A program made the translations under genes and the position numbers. Shown here in pieces: positions 16,107-25,187 of a stretch of DNA of 64,000 bases (positions are counted from its first letter, which is position 1; each line of letters opens with the position of its first letter). The notes beneath the pieces were generated by a model. The model was not told the origin of the DNA and made no database searches. It saw nothing but the letters and a program-made list of their open reading frames with translations. This DNA comes from Acidihalobacter_A sp037381185 (lineage in GTDB: Bacteria > Pseudomonadota > Gammaproteobacteria > DSM-5130 > Acidihalobacteraceae), in NCBI RefSeq assembly GCF_037381185.1, contig NZ_JARRQY010000004.1:29178-93177 (forward strand), read 5' to 3'.

Positions 16107-18560
16107 TCAATGATGCTGCAAACCGTCTTTCTTGGAGTCTCGGCTCGCCTTCTTATGACCCGTCCCTACCGCTGGGAGTTTATCAGAAGATGCGGCCAAT
16201 GGCTCAGGTTGACGCAGCAATGCGACCGCTAGAACCTCATCTATCCAGCGCACCGGACGGATATCGAGTTTCTGTTTGATGTTCTTCGGAATCTCGGCCA
16301 GATCCTTCTCGTTTTCTTGCGGGATCAATACGGTGGTAATACCGCCGCGATGCGCAGCCAGCAGCTTCTCCTTCAAGCCACCGATGGGCAACACCTCGCC
16401 GCGCAGAGTGATCTCACCGGTCATCGCGACCTCGGCCTTGACCGGTATGCCCGTGATGGACGACACCAGCGCCGTGCACATGGCGATACCGGCACTGGGA
16501 CCGTCCTTGGGCGTTGCACCCTCCGGCACGTGGATATGAATGTCGTGCTTCTCGAAGTAATCGCTCTCTATGCCCAGCACATGCGCACGCGAGCGCACCA
16601 CGGAACGCGCCGCCTCGATCGACTCCTTCATCACGTCGCCGAGCTGTCCGGTGCGGATCACCGCCCCCTTGCCCGGGATCGTGGTCGTTTCGATCGTCAG
16701 CAGATCGCCACCGACCTCAGTCCAGGCCAAGCCGGTGACCTGTCCGATTTGATCCATCTCTTCTGCCCGGCCATAGCGGAATCGCTTTACGCCAAGGTAC
16801 TTTTCCAGGTTACGCGGCGTCACCGACACGCTGCGCTCACCTTCCTGATCCAGGCCATGTTGCATCACCACCTTGCGACAGATCTTGGAAATCTCGCGTT
16901 CGAGATTTCGCACACCCGCTTCGCGCGTGTAGTAACGCACGATGTCACGCATCCCGCCCTCGCTCAGCTTCAGCTCGTCCTTGCGCAAGCCGTTGTTCTT
17001 GAGCTGCTTGGGCAACAAATAACGTTCGGCGATGCTGGTTTTTTCGTCCTCCGTATAGCCCGGCAGCCTAATCACCTCCATGCGATCCAGCAGAGGCCCC
17101 GGAATGTTCATGCTGTTCGCCGTGGCGACGAACAACACGTCGGACAGATCGCACTCGACCTCCAGATAGTGATCCGCGAACGTGCTGTTCTGCTCGGGAT
17201 CCAGCACTTCCAGTAGTGCCGACGCCGGATCACCACGGAAATCCATTGCCATTTTATCAATTTCATCCAATAAAAAGAGCGGATTACGCGTACCAACCCT
17301 CGACAGATTCTGCACGATCTTACCCGGCAGGGAACCGATGTACGTACGGCGGTGCCCGCGGATTTCAGCCTCGTCACGTACGCCGCCCAGCGCCATGCGA
17401 GTGAACTTGCGGTTGGTGGCACGCGCGATCGACTGACCCAATGAGGTCTTGCCAACACCGGGAGGCCCCACAAGGCAAAGAATCGGCCCCTTGAGTTTCT
17501 TTACACGCTGCTGCACAGCCAAGTATTCGAGAATGCGCTCCTTGACCTTTTCCAACCCGAAGTGGTCTTCATCCAGTATGCGCTGAGCGGCAACCAGGTC
17601 GTGGCTGACGCGCGACCGCTTCTTCCACGGCACGTTGACCAGCCAGTCGATGTAATTGCGCACCACCGTGGCTTCCGCCGACATCGGCGACATCATCTTG
17701 AGTTTGTTGAGTTCCGCATCGGCCTTCTGGCGCGCCTCCTTGGGCATGCCGGCCTTTTCGATGCGCTTGGCCAGTTCCTCAACCTCGTTCGGCGCATCCT
17801 CGAGTTCCCCGAGTTCCTTCTGAATGGCCTTCATCTGCTCATTCAAATAATACTCGCGCTGACTCTTTTCCATCTGCTGCTTAACGCGTCCGCGTATGCG
17901 CTTCTCGATCTGCAAAAGATCGATCTCGGCCTCGATCAGCCCCATAATGTGCTCGAGCCGGGCATGCATATCCTGTATTTCCAGCACGCGCTGCTTTTCC
18001 TCGAGCTTGAGCGCCATATGCGCGGCCACAGTATCGGCGAGTCGCGCCGCATCATCGATACCGGCCAGCGAGGTCAGAATTTCAGGCGGAATCTTCTTGT
18101 TGAGCTTGACGTACTGATCGAACAGGTTGAGCACCGTCCGGCTCAGCACCTCGATCTCGCGTTCCTCGCTCGCCACCTCGGGCTCAAGCACACGGATCTG
18201 CGCGGAAAAAGTCCCGTCCGTCTCATGGAAACCGACCACCTGCGCACGGTCCGTACCCTCCACCAGCACCTTGATGGTACCGTCGGGAAGTTTCAGCAGC
18301 TGCAGAATCGACGACAGCGTACCGATCCGATGAATATCGTCCGGTCCAGGTTCATCCACCTCTGCGCTGCGCTGCGCAACCAGCAGAATCTTCTTGTTGT
18401 CCGCCATCGCCAGATCAAGCGCCTTGATCGACTTGTCACGACCGACGAAAAGGGGGATGACCATGTGCGGGTAGACCACCACGTCTCGCAGGGGTAACAC
18501 AGGAACTATCACGGTCTGTTCGTCTGCGGTCTGCACAGGCATGTTCGAATCGTTTTCCAT
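16107..18560 (-). CDS. lon: ATP-dependent protease La (Lon)
   Basis: Cytoplasmic AAA+ serine protease that removes misfolded and regulatory proteins, 817 residues. The N-terminal substrate-binding LAN domain (from VIVPVLPLRDVVVYPHMVIPLFVG), a coiled-coil segment, an AAA+ module (Walker A GPPGVGKTSLGQS, Walker B FLLDEIDKM) and the Lon protease domain with its Ser-Lys dyad (DGPSAG and GGLKEKLLAA) are all present. ATG 18558-18560 follows GAGGA; the longer TTG frame is unlikely. It lies 212 bp beyond clpX in the conserved clpPX-lon-hupB order. Confidence 0.98.
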   Translation of the reverse strand: MENDSNMPVQTADEQTVIVPVLPLRDVVVYPHMVIPLFVGRDKSIKALDLAMADNKKILLVAQRSAEVDEPGPDDIHRIGTLSSILQLLKLPDGTIKVLVEGTDRAQVVGFHETDGTFSAQIRVLEPEVASEEREIEVLSRTVLNLFDQYVKLNKKIPPEILTSLAGIDDAARLADTVAAHMALKLEEKQRVLEIQDMHARLEHIMGLIEAEIDLLQIEKRIRGRVKQQMEKSQREYYLNEQMKAIQKELGELEDAPNEVEELAKRIEKAGMPKEARQKADAELNKLKMMSPMSAEATVVRNYIDWLVNVPWKKRSRVSHDLVAAQRILDEDHFGLEKVKERILEYLAVQQRVKKLKGPILCLVGPPGVGKTSLGQSIARATNRKFTRMALGGVRDEAEIRGHRRTYIGSLPGKIVQNLSRVGTRNPLFLLDEIDKMAMDFRGDPASALLEVLDPEQNSTFADHYLEVECDLSDVLFVATANSMNIPGPLLDRMEVIRLPGYTEDEKTSIAERYLLPKQLKNNGLRKDELKLSEGGMRDIVRYYTREAGVRNLEREISKICRKVVMQHGLDQEGERSVSVTPRNLEKYLGVKRFRYGRAEEMDQIGQVTGLAWTEVGGDLLTIETTTIPGKGAVIRTGQLGDVMKESIEAARSVVRSRAHVLGIESDYFEKHDIHIHVPEGATPKDGPSAGIAMCTALVSSITGIPVKAEVAMTGEITLRGEVLPIGGLKEKLLAAHRGGITTVLIPQENEKDLAEIPKNIKQKLDIRPVRWIDEVLAVALLRQPEPLAASSDKLPAVGTGHKKASRDSKKDGLQHH

Positions 18561-18679
18561 TGAGTCCTCGCGAATCAACGCTGGGGCATGGACATACGAC
18601 GTTCCCTACCCTCTCGCCATTAGCGCCAAGCGGAACATCGAGCGTCGTTGGTACAGTACAGTGGATCGGCATCGCCGAC

Positions 18680-18702
18680 GCTGGCGCGCTATACGCGCCA
18701 GC
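18680..18702. repeat. 9-bp inverted repeat in the clpX-lon gap
   Basis: GCTGGCGCG / CGCGCCAGC arms enclose a 5-nt CTATA. No T-tract follows, so it may be a processing or regulatory hairpin in the lon leader rather than a terminator. Confidence 0.5.
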
Positions 18703-18731
18703 GGGATCTGCCATGAGATATGAATGAGGGC

Positions 18732-18760
18732 GCCCGCCCACCATTTCAAGGCGGGCGGGC
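18732..18760 (-). terminator. GC-rich hairpin just after clpX
   Basis: An 8-bp GC stem (GCCCGCCC / GGGCGGGC) with a 13-nt loop begins 13 bp past the clpX stop. There is no U-run, so it may only attenuate read-through into lon or protect the clpPX mRNA. Confidence 0.45.
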
Positions 18761-18772
18761 AGGTGCCGCGGC

Positions 18773-20047
18773 TCAGTCGGCGGCGGCGCGCTGATACTCC
18801 CCACCCTCATAGATGAGGTAGGGCTTAGCCTCGCCGCGGATGACGGCATCGTCGACGACCGCTTTGGTGACGTTTTCCAGGGAAGGCAGATCGTACATCG
18901 TATCCAGCAAGACCTGTTCGATGATGGTGCGCAGCCCTCGCGCACCCGTCTTGCGCTCCATCGCCTTGCGCGCCACCGCACCCAGGGCATCCTCACGAAA
19001 CTCAAGTTCGACGCCCTCCATCTCGAACAGCTTGCAATACTGCTTGACCAGCGAGTTGCGGGGCTCGACCAGAATCGTGACCAACGCCTCCTCGTCGAGT
19101 TCCTCCAACGTCGCAACCACAGGCAGACGTCCGACGAACTCTGGAATCAGGCCAAAACGAATCAGGTCCTCCGGCTCGACCTCGAACAGCAGTTCACCGG
19201 TCGGTCGGGTGACTTCCTTGCTCTGCACCTCGGCCGAGAAACCGATGCCCGTCTTGGCCGAACGATTCTGGATGATCTTTTCCAGACCCGCGAATGCGCC
19301 ACCGACGATAAACAGGATATTACGGGTATCGACCTGCAGGAACTCCTGCTGCGGATGCTTGCGTCCACCTTGCGGAGGCACCGATGCGACGGTGCCCTCG
19401 ATCAGTTTGAGCAGCGCCTGCTGCACGCCTTCACCGGAAACGTCACGGGTGATGGACGGATTGTCGGACTTGCGCGAAATCTTGTCGATCTCATCGATGT
19501 AGACAATACCCGTCTGCGCCTTCTCGACATCGTAATCGCACTTCTGCAACAGCTTCTGGATGATGTTCTCGACATCTTCGCCGACATAGCCGGCTTCGGT
19601 CAGGGTCGTCGCATCGGCGATGGTGAACGGCACGTTGAGCAGGCGCGCAAGCGTCTCCGCCAACAACGTCTTACCGGACCCCGTCGGTCCGATCAGCAGA
19701 ATGTTGCTTTTGGACAGCTCAACGGCATCCTTATGGGTACGCACGTTCAGGCGCTTGTAGTGGTTGTAAACCGCCACCGACAATACCTTCTTGGCACGGT
19801 CCTGCCCCACCACATATTCGTCGAGTATCTGCTTGATTTCCTGCGGCTTGGGCAGCTCACCCCCACCCAGCGGACTCTGCTCGCCCATCTCCTCGCGGAT
19901 GATGTCGTTACACAGTTCAACGCATTCGTCACAGATAAAAACCGACGGACCGGCGATGAGCTTGCGAACTTCGTTCTGGCTCTTGCCGCAGAACGAGCAG
20001 TAAAGCAGCTTGCCGCTATCGGAGGTGAGGTGTTTGTCGTCGCTCAT
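18773..20047 (-). CDS. clpX: ClpXP unfoldase subunit ClpX
   Basis: AAA+ ATPase that unfolds substrates and feeds them to ClpP, 424 residues (same as E. coli). The N-terminal C4 zinc-binding domain (CSFCGKSQNEV and CDECVELC), Walker A GPTGSGKT, Walker B VYIDEIDKI, the IGF-type ClpP-docking segment (KTGIGFSAEV) and the C-terminal GARGLRTIIE sensor-2 region are visible. ATG 20045-20047 follows AGAGG; a GTG two codons upstream is weaker. It lies 137 bp past clpP. Confidence 0.98.
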   Translation of the reverse strand: MSDDKHLTSDSGKLLYCSFCGKSQNEVRKLIAGPSVFICDECVELCNDIIREEMGEQSPLGGGELPKPQEIKQILDEYVVGQDRAKKVLSVAVYNHYKRLNVRTHKDAVELSKSNILLIGPTGSGKTLLAETLARLLNVPFTIADATTLTEAGYVGEDVENIIQKLLQKCDYDVEKAQTGIVYIDEIDKISRKSDNPSITRDVSGEGVQQALLKLIEGTVASVPPQGGRKHPQQEFLQVDTRNILFIVGGAFAGLEKIIQNRSAKTGIGFSAEVQSKEVTRPTGELLFEVEPEDLIRFGLIPEFVGRLPVVATLEELDEEALVTILVEPRNSLVKQYCKLFEMEGVELEFREDALGAVARKAMERKTGARGLRTIIEQVLLDTMYDLPSLENVTKAVVDDAVIRGEAKPYLIYEGGEYQRAAAD

Positions 20048-20184
20048 CGGCACCTCTCAGAGGGGTTCTTTCAAACACACATTGCCCGGTTTGCACGGAA
20101 GATGCAAGCCGGAAGATTACAGGGATATTACCCCGGAACGATCACGACCGGGGCAAAACAAGAGGCCTATCCCGGATGGTTTAC

Positions 20185-20820
20185 TCAGTTCGAACGCGCG
20201 TTCATCATTTTGTCGACCAAACCATATTCGACTGCCTCATCGGGGCCGAGAAACCGATCACGCTCGGTATCCTCGCGAATACGTTCAACGCTCTGCCCGG
20301 TGTGCTGAGCCAGGATCTCGTTGAGCTGTTCGCGGATCTTGAGAATCTCGCGGGCGTGAATATCGATATCGGTCGCCTGCCCCTGAAAACCACCAAGCGG
20401 CTGGTGGATCATGACCCGGGAATGCGGCAGACAGTAACGCTTACCTTCCGCACCGCCGGCCAGCAACACCGCCCCCATACTGGCGGCCTGTCCGATGCAC
20501 AACGTACTGACCTGCGGCTTGATGAACTGCATGGTATCGTAGATCGCCATGCCTGCGGTCACGGCGCCGCCGGGCGAGTTGATATAGAGGCTGATGTCCT
20601 TGTCGGGATTCTCGGACTCGAGAAACAGCAACTGGGCGACGATCACGTTCGCCATGTAGTCCTCGACCGGCCCCACAGCGAACACCACACGTTCCTTGAG
20701 CAGGCGCGAATAGATGTCGTAGGCACGCTCGCCGCGGGCCGTCTGCTCGACGACCATCGGAACCAGATTCAGCGCCTGCGCGTCCAGTGCACCACCTTTG
20801 CCGTCATCGATCACGCTCAT
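20185..20820 (-). CDS. clpP: ATP-dependent Clp protease proteolytic subunit
   Basis: Tetradecameric serine protease core, 211 residues. The catalytic triad is Ser114 (GQAASMGAVLL), His139 (RVMIHQPLGG) and Asp188 (TERDRF), with the same spacing as E. coli ClpP. A short N-terminal propeptide and the hydrophobic ClpX-docking surface fit the family. GGGAGAG sits 7 nt before the ATG. It follows tig by only 4 bp, so trigger factor and ClpP are translated from one message. Confidence 0.98.
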   Translation of the reverse strand: MSVIDDGKGGALDAQALNLVPMVVEQTARGERAYDIYSRLLKERVVFAVGPVEDYMANVIVAQLLFLESENPDKDISLYINSPGGAVTAGMAIYDTMQFIKPQVSTLCIGQAASMGAVLLAGGAEGKRYCLPHSRVMIHQPLGGFQGQATDIDIHAREILKIREQLNEILAQHTGQSVERIREDTERDRFLGPDEAVEYGLVDKMMNARSN

Positions 20821-20824
20821 ATCG

Positions 20825-22123
20825 TCACTCTCCCTTGCCGGGGTTCATAACCTGGTCGAAGCTCCGCTGCTCCTCGGCCACCTGCGCCTGCGCCGCCACA
20901 TGGTCCATGACCTGATCCTCGAGCACCAGCGCTTCGACGCTGGCCATCGCCTCACGATTGCCGCGGTAGTAGCGCACCACCTGTTCGGGCTCTTCGTAGC
21001 CTGCGGCCAGGCCCTGCAGCGTCTCGTCGACACGCACCGAATCCAGTTCCACCTTCTCCGCACGCACCAGCTCACCGATGATCAGGCCCAGGCTGACGCG
21101 ACGGCGCGCCTGCTCCTCAAAAAGGTTGTCGGGCAAATTGGCCCGCGCTTCCTCGCTCATCGCCTCGCCGACCTGGGCACGCATCCGGCCGATCTCGTCC
21201 TTCACCAGCGCGGCAGGCAACTCGACCTCGTTGGCCGCGTACAACGCATCCATGACCTGCGTCTTAAGGCGTTCTTTGAGCGCCTGCTTGAGTTCACGTT
21301 CCATGTTGCCACGCACTTCGACACGCAACCCCTCGACGCCACCCTCGCTCACGCCGAAGGCCTTGGCGAACTCATCATCCACCTCCGGGAGGTTCGGGGC
21401 ATCGACCTGCTTGACCTTGATCTCGAACTGTACCGTCTGACCTGCCAGGTCCTTGGCGTGATAACTCTCGGGGAAAGTCACGTCCAACGTCTTTTCATCG
21501 CCGACCGAAAGCCCCCTGAGCTGCGACTCGAAACTCTCGATGAGTCGCCCCTCGCCGAGCACCAAACTGTGGTTTTCCGCACTGCCGCCCTCAAAAGGTT
21601 CGCCGTCGAGCATCCCCTTGAAGTCCATCACCACTTGGTCGCCGTCCTGCGCCGCGCGACCGGCCGCCTCCCAAGTCCGACGTTGCTTGCGCAGCGTTTC
21701 GAACATCTTGTCCACGTCGGCATCGGTCACTTCCGCGACCGGACGCGTCACGCTCAGTTCGGCCAACGACTTGAGTTCGATCTGCGGATAGACCTCGAAG
21801 GTGGCCACATACTCAAGCTCGCCGTCTTGCTGGGGCGAATTCAGTTCGATCTGAGGACTACCCGCCAGCGCCAGCTCTTCCTGCAGCACGGCCTCGCGGA
21901 AGCTCGACTGCATCACCTCGCCGACGACATCCTGATAGACCTCACTGCCATAGCGCTGCTGCACCAGCTTGAGCGGCACCTTGCCGGGTCGGAACCCATC
22001 CACCTTGATGCGCTTGCTCATCGTACGCAGACGCTTCTGCACCTCCGTGTCGATGCGCTCCACCGGCACCCGCACAATCATCTTGCGCTCAAGACTACCG
22101 GTCGACTCAATCGAAACCTGCAT
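20825..22123 (-). CDS. tig: Trigger factor
   Basis: Ribosome-bound chaperone for nascent chains, 432 residues, the E. coli length. The N-terminal ribosome-binding domain carries the docking loop GFRPGKVPLKL. An FKBP-type prolyl isomerase domain follows (about 155-240; GDQVVMDFKGMLDGEPFEGG to FEIKVKQV), then the helical C-terminal substrate cradle. ATG 22121-22123 follows AGAGGTGG; the longer frame runs toward tRNA-Leu and is rejected. It is the first protein gene after the tRNA array, 49 bp downstream of tRNA-Leu, and may share its promoter. Confidence 0.97.
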   Translation of the reverse strand: MQVSIESTGSLERKMIVRVPVERIDTEVQKRLRTMSKRIKVDGFRPGKVPLKLVQQRYGSEVYQDVVGEVMQSSFREAVLQEELALAGSPQIELNSPQQDGELEYVATFEVYPQIELKSLAELSVTRPVAEVTDADVDKMFETLRKQRRTWEAAGRAAQDGDQVVMDFKGMLDGEPFEGGSAENHSLVLGEGRLIESFESQLRGLSVGDEKTLDVTFPESYHAKDLAGQTVQFEIKVKQVDAPNLPEVDDEFAKAFGVSEGGVEGLRVEVRGNMERELKQALKERLKTQVMDALYAANEVELPAALVKDEIGRMRAQVGEAMSEEARANLPDNLFEEQARRRVSLGLIIGELVRAEKVELDSVRVDETLQGLAAGYEEPEQVVRYYRGNREAMASVEALVLEDQVMDHVAAQAQVAEEQRSFDQVMNPGKGE

Positions 22124-22172
22124 TCGAAACCACCTCTTGAATAACGTACCGCGCGCCATCGGGCGCGTATTG

Positions 22173-22257
<85 letters not shown>

Positions 22258-22311
22258 CGAAACCGTTAAACCGGAAATTCTAACATGAGGCAACAGCCAC
22301 GACACGCACAT

Positions 22312-22345
22312 ATGCAAAGGCCCGCTCGGTGGCGGGCCTTTGCAT
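22312..22345. terminator. Perfect 14-bp hairpin between tRNA-Lys and tRNA-Leu
   Basis: Arms ATGCAAAGGCCCGC (22312-22325) and its exact complement (22332-22345) enclose a 6-nt loop. It lacks a terminal U-tract, so it may be a partial terminator or an RNase processing structure inside the tRNA transcript. Confidence 0.6.
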
Positions 22346-22357
22346 GACTTTCCGAAT

Positions 22358-22433
<76 letters not shown>

Positions 22434-22443
22434 AAAAACTAAT

Positions 22444-22520
22444 TGGGGTGGGCGATGGGACTCGAACCCACGACGACTGGAATCACAATCCAGGGCTCTA
22501 CCAACTGAGCTACGCCCACC
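22444..22520 (-). tRNA. tRNA-His (GUG)
   Basis: 77-nt tRNA including the genome-encoded G(-1) that pairs with discriminator C73; anticodon arm CTGGA-TTGTGAT-TCCAG with anticodon GTG; encoded CCA. Confidence 0.97.
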
Positions 22521-22555
22521 ATAAAAATCTTCAGTGCAACCCAGCCGGGCAATTA

Positions 22556-22632
22556 TGGCGCGCCCGGCAGGACTCGAACCTGCGACCGTTCGCTTAGAAG
22601 GCGAATGCTCTATCCAACTGAGCTACGGGCGC
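22556..22632 (-). tRNA. tRNA-Arg (UCU)
   Basis: 77-nt tRNA: acceptor GCGCCCG/CGGGCGC, anticodon arm TTCGC-CTTCTAA-GCGAA with anticodon TCT, and encoded CCA. Confidence 0.97.
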
Positions 22633-22658
22633 ATTCGTAACACCCTGCCAGGAGTGAA

Positions 22659-22735
22659 TGGTCGGGGTAGAGGGATTCGAACCCCCGACATCCTGCTCCC
22701 AAAGCAGGCGCGCTACCAGACTGCGCTATACCCCG
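22659..22735 (-). tRNA. tRNA-Pro (UGG)
   Basis: 77-nt tRNA: acceptor CGGGGTA, anticodon arm CCTGC-TTTGGGA-GCAGG with anticodon TGG, and encoded CCA. It is the promoter-proximal member of the array. Confidence 0.97.
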
Positions 22736-22746
22736 GATCACCTGCG

Positions 22747-22761
22747 TTGAGTGTCACTCAA
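22747..22761. repeat. 15-bp perfect palindrome in the tRNA leader
   Basis: TTGAGTGTCACTCAA (7+1+7) lies between the predicted +1 (about 22782) and tRNA-Pro, 11 bp before the mature tRNA. It could be a leader hairpin or a protein-binding site. Confidence 0.6.
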
Positions 22762-22788
22762 ACTCTGGCGGCGCTGCACAGGAGGCGC

Positions 22789-22817
22789 ATATTACCCAAG
22801 CCCCACCACCTCGTCAA
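22789..22817 (-). promoter_or_regulatory. Promoter of the Pro-Arg-His-Lys-Leu tRNA array
   Basis: On the minus strand TTGACG (22812-22817) and TAATAT (22789-22794) are separated by exactly 17 bp. Predicted +1 is near 22782, giving a leader of about 46 nt. Confidence 0.75.
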
Positions 22818-22909
22818 CGCCCGTCAAAATCCGTAACCTTGCCGGCATCAGGGGCTCATGCGAGAATCGCGGCCTCGCCGTCACCACCCCATAGGGAAGG
22901 ACACCGCAC

Positions 22910-23764
22910 ATGACCGCCGAGTTCATCGACGGCAAAGCCGAGGCCGCACTGATCCTCGACGAAATATCGCAAGAGGTCGAGCGCCTGCGCGGCAGCGGCG
23001 CACGCCTGCCCGGCCTAGCAGTCGTGCTGGTCGGGGACGATCCGGCCTCACAGATCTACGTACGCAAGAAACGTGAAGACTGCGTGCAAGTCGGTTTCAG
23101 CTCTCAGGCTCACCTACTGCCCGAAAACACCACTCAGAAGGAACTGCTCGGACTCATAGACCGGCTCAACACCGACGATACGGTCGACGGCATCCTGGTA
23201 CAGCTGCCACTGCCGAGCCATATCGACACCGAAACGGTCATCGAGCGGATCGCCCCCGGCAAGGACGTCGACGGCTTCCATCCCTACAACGTCGGACGCC
23301 TCACCCTGCGTCTGCCGGCACTGCGTCCCTGCACGCCCTTCGGCATCATTCGCCTGCTCGATCGCATCGGCGAAACCTACAAGGGGCGACACGCCACCGT
23401 GGTCGGCGCATCCAATATCGTTGGACGGCCGATGGCCTTGGAACTGCTGCTGGCCGGAGCCACCGTAACCATCTGCCATCGGTTCACCGCCGACCTCGAG
23501 CGCTATGTGGCCGCGGCTGACATTCTCGTGGTGGCGGTCGGCAAGCGCGGCGTCGTCAACAGCGACTGGATCAAGCCTGGCGCCACCGTCATAGACGTAG
23601 GTATGAACCGCGACGAGGCCGGGCACCTGACCGGTGACCTGGATTACGACACCGCGCGTGAACGCGCCGGTCACATCACGCCGGTACCCGGCGGGGTCGG
23701 ACCGATGACGCGCGCCATGCTGTTGCACAACACGCTGAGCGCCTACCGCCAACGCGAAGGCTGA
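22910..23764 (+). CDS. folD: Methylene-THF dehydrogenase / methenyl-THF cyclohydrolase
   Basis: Bifunctional NADP-dependent enzyme interconverting 5,10-methylene- and 10-formyl-THF, 284 residues. The catalytic Lys lies in QIYVRKKREDC; the signature GILVQLPLP, the dinucleotide-binding region VVGASNIVGRPMALELL and the C-terminal TPVPGGVGPMTRAML are all intact. GGGAAGGA precedes the ATG. It converges on cysS with 3 bp between stops. Confidence 0.98.
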   Translation: MTAEFIDGKAEAALILDEISQEVERLRGSGARLPGLAVVLVGDDPASQIYVRKKREDCVQVGFSSQAHLLPENTTQKELLGLIDRLNTDDTVDGILVQLPLPSHIDTETVIERIAPGKDVDGFHPYNVGRLTLRLPALRPCTPFGIIRLLDRIGETYKGRHATVVGASNIVGRPMALELLLAGATVTICHRFTADLERYVAAADILVVAVGKRGVVNSDWIKPGATVIDVGMNRDEAGHLTGDLDYDTARERAGHITPVPGGVGPMTRAMLLHNTLSAYRQREG

Positions 23765-23767
23765 GGC

Positions 23768-25150
23768 TTATTGCCGGCGCCAGATCGTTCCCTGCGCGCC
23801 GTCCTCCAGCGCCACGCCGGCCTCCTGCAACTCGTCGCGAATACGATCGGCCTCAGCGAAATCACGCTGCTGACGCGCCTGGGTGCGCAACTCGATCAGC
23901 CCCTCTATCTCAGCGTCGGACAGACCACCGGCCTGCGCCGTGCCGCGCAACCACTCCTCGGAGTCGGCTTGCAGCAGGCCGAGCACACCTCCCAAGCGGC
24001 GAAGCTGCACGGCCAGCGCGGCCGCCTCCGCCGGCGAAGTATCACGCGCCCGGTTCACCTCCCGCGCCAACTCGAACAACACGGCAATGGCTTCGGATGT
24101 ATTGAAGTCATCGTCCATCGCGGCACGGAAACGCTCCTCCCACTCGCCACCGGCCGACGCTTCCGCACCGGACAGACCGCGCAGGGCGGTATACAGGCGG
24201 TCCAGCGCCTGCTGCGCGGCGTCGAGCTGGTCGTCCGCGTAGTTCAGCGGACTGCGGTAGTGGCTGGTGAGGATGAAATAACGAACCACCTCAGGACGAT
24301 AACGCGCAAACACATCGCGCAGCGTGAAGAAGTTGCCCAGCGACTTGGACATTTTCTCCTCGTTCACACGCACGAAACCGTTGTGCATCCAGTAATTGAC
24401 GAAATGCCTGCAGGTCGCCGCCTCACTCTGCGCGATTTCGTTTTCATGGTGTGGAAACTGTAGATCCAGGCCACCGCCGTGGATATCGAACTGCGGCCCC
24501 AGCGCCTTGATCGACATTGCCGAACACTCGATGTGCCAACCCGGCCGGCCGCCTCCCCAGGGAGATTCCCAGGCCGGCTCGTCAGGCTTGGCGGCCTTCC
24601 ACAGCACGAAATCCAGCGGATCATCCTTGGCCTCGATCACATCGACGCGCGCGCCGGCGCGAAGGTCCTTTGGATCCTTGCCCGACAGGCGGCCGTAGTG
24701 TTCGAAGCGCGACACGTCGTAGTACACATCGCCGTTGTCAGCGCGGTAGGCGTACTTCTTCTCAATCAACGTGCCGATCAGGCTCACGATCTCATCGATC
24801 GACTGCGTGGCGCGCGGCTCGAGATCCGGCGGTTGCACGCCCAGCGCCTCCAGATCCTCGTGCATCGCGCGAATGAAGCGCTCGGTCAGGGCATCGATGC
24901 TCTCGCCGTTCTCGTGCGCGCGGCGGATGATCTTGTCGTCGATATCCGTGATGTTGCGCACGTAGGTAACGTCATAGCCCAACCAGCGCAGATAGCGCAC
25001 CACCATGTCGAACACCACCAGCATGCGCCCGTGGCCGACATGGCAGTAGTCGTACACCGTCATACCGCAGACATACATGCGCACGCGACCGGCCTCGATG
25101 GGCTCGAAGACTTCCTTGTCGCGACTCAGGGTGTTGTAGATCTTCAGCAT
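23768..25150 (-). CDS. cysS: Cysteinyl-tRNA synthetase
   Basis: Class I synthetase of 460 residues. The zinc site starts with Cys28 (YVCGMTVYD) and continues with CSAMS and HHENEIAQSE; the HIGH-type motif is HVGH and the KMSKS loop is intact (EKMSKSLGNF). AAGGAAG precedes the ATG. It lies 37 bp downstream of gltX in the same direction, so the two synthetases probably form one operon. Confidence 0.98.
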   Translation of the reverse strand: MLKIYNTLSRDKEVFEPIEAGRVRMYVCGMTVYDYCHVGHGRMLVVFDMVVRYLRWLGYDVTYVRNITDIDDKIIRRAHENGESIDALTERFIRAMHEDLEALGVQPPDLEPRATQSIDEIVSLIGTLIEKKYAYRADNGDVYYDVSRFEHYGRLSGKDPKDLRAGARVDVIEAKDDPLDFVLWKAAKPDEPAWESPWGGGRPGWHIECSAMSIKALGPQFDIHGGGLDLQFPHHENEIAQSEAATCRHFVNYWMHNGFVRVNEEKMSKSLGNFFTLRDVFARYRPEVVRYFILTSHYRSPLNYADDQLDAAQQALDRLYTALRGLSGAEASAGGEWEERFRAAMDDDFNTSEAIAVLFELAREVNRARDTSPAEAAALAVQLRRLGGVLGLLQADSEEWLRGTAQAGGLSDAEIEGLIELRTQARQQRDFAEADRIRDELQEAGVALEDGAQGTIWRRQ

Positions 25151-25187
25151 CGTTTCTTCCTTAGGCCCTGCTCACACGACCCGGTTC

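Noticed and set aside
20798..22144. 448-codon frame opposite tig
   Set aside because: Trigger factor on the other strand is unmistakable; the antisense product is His/Leu/Arg-rich without family features.
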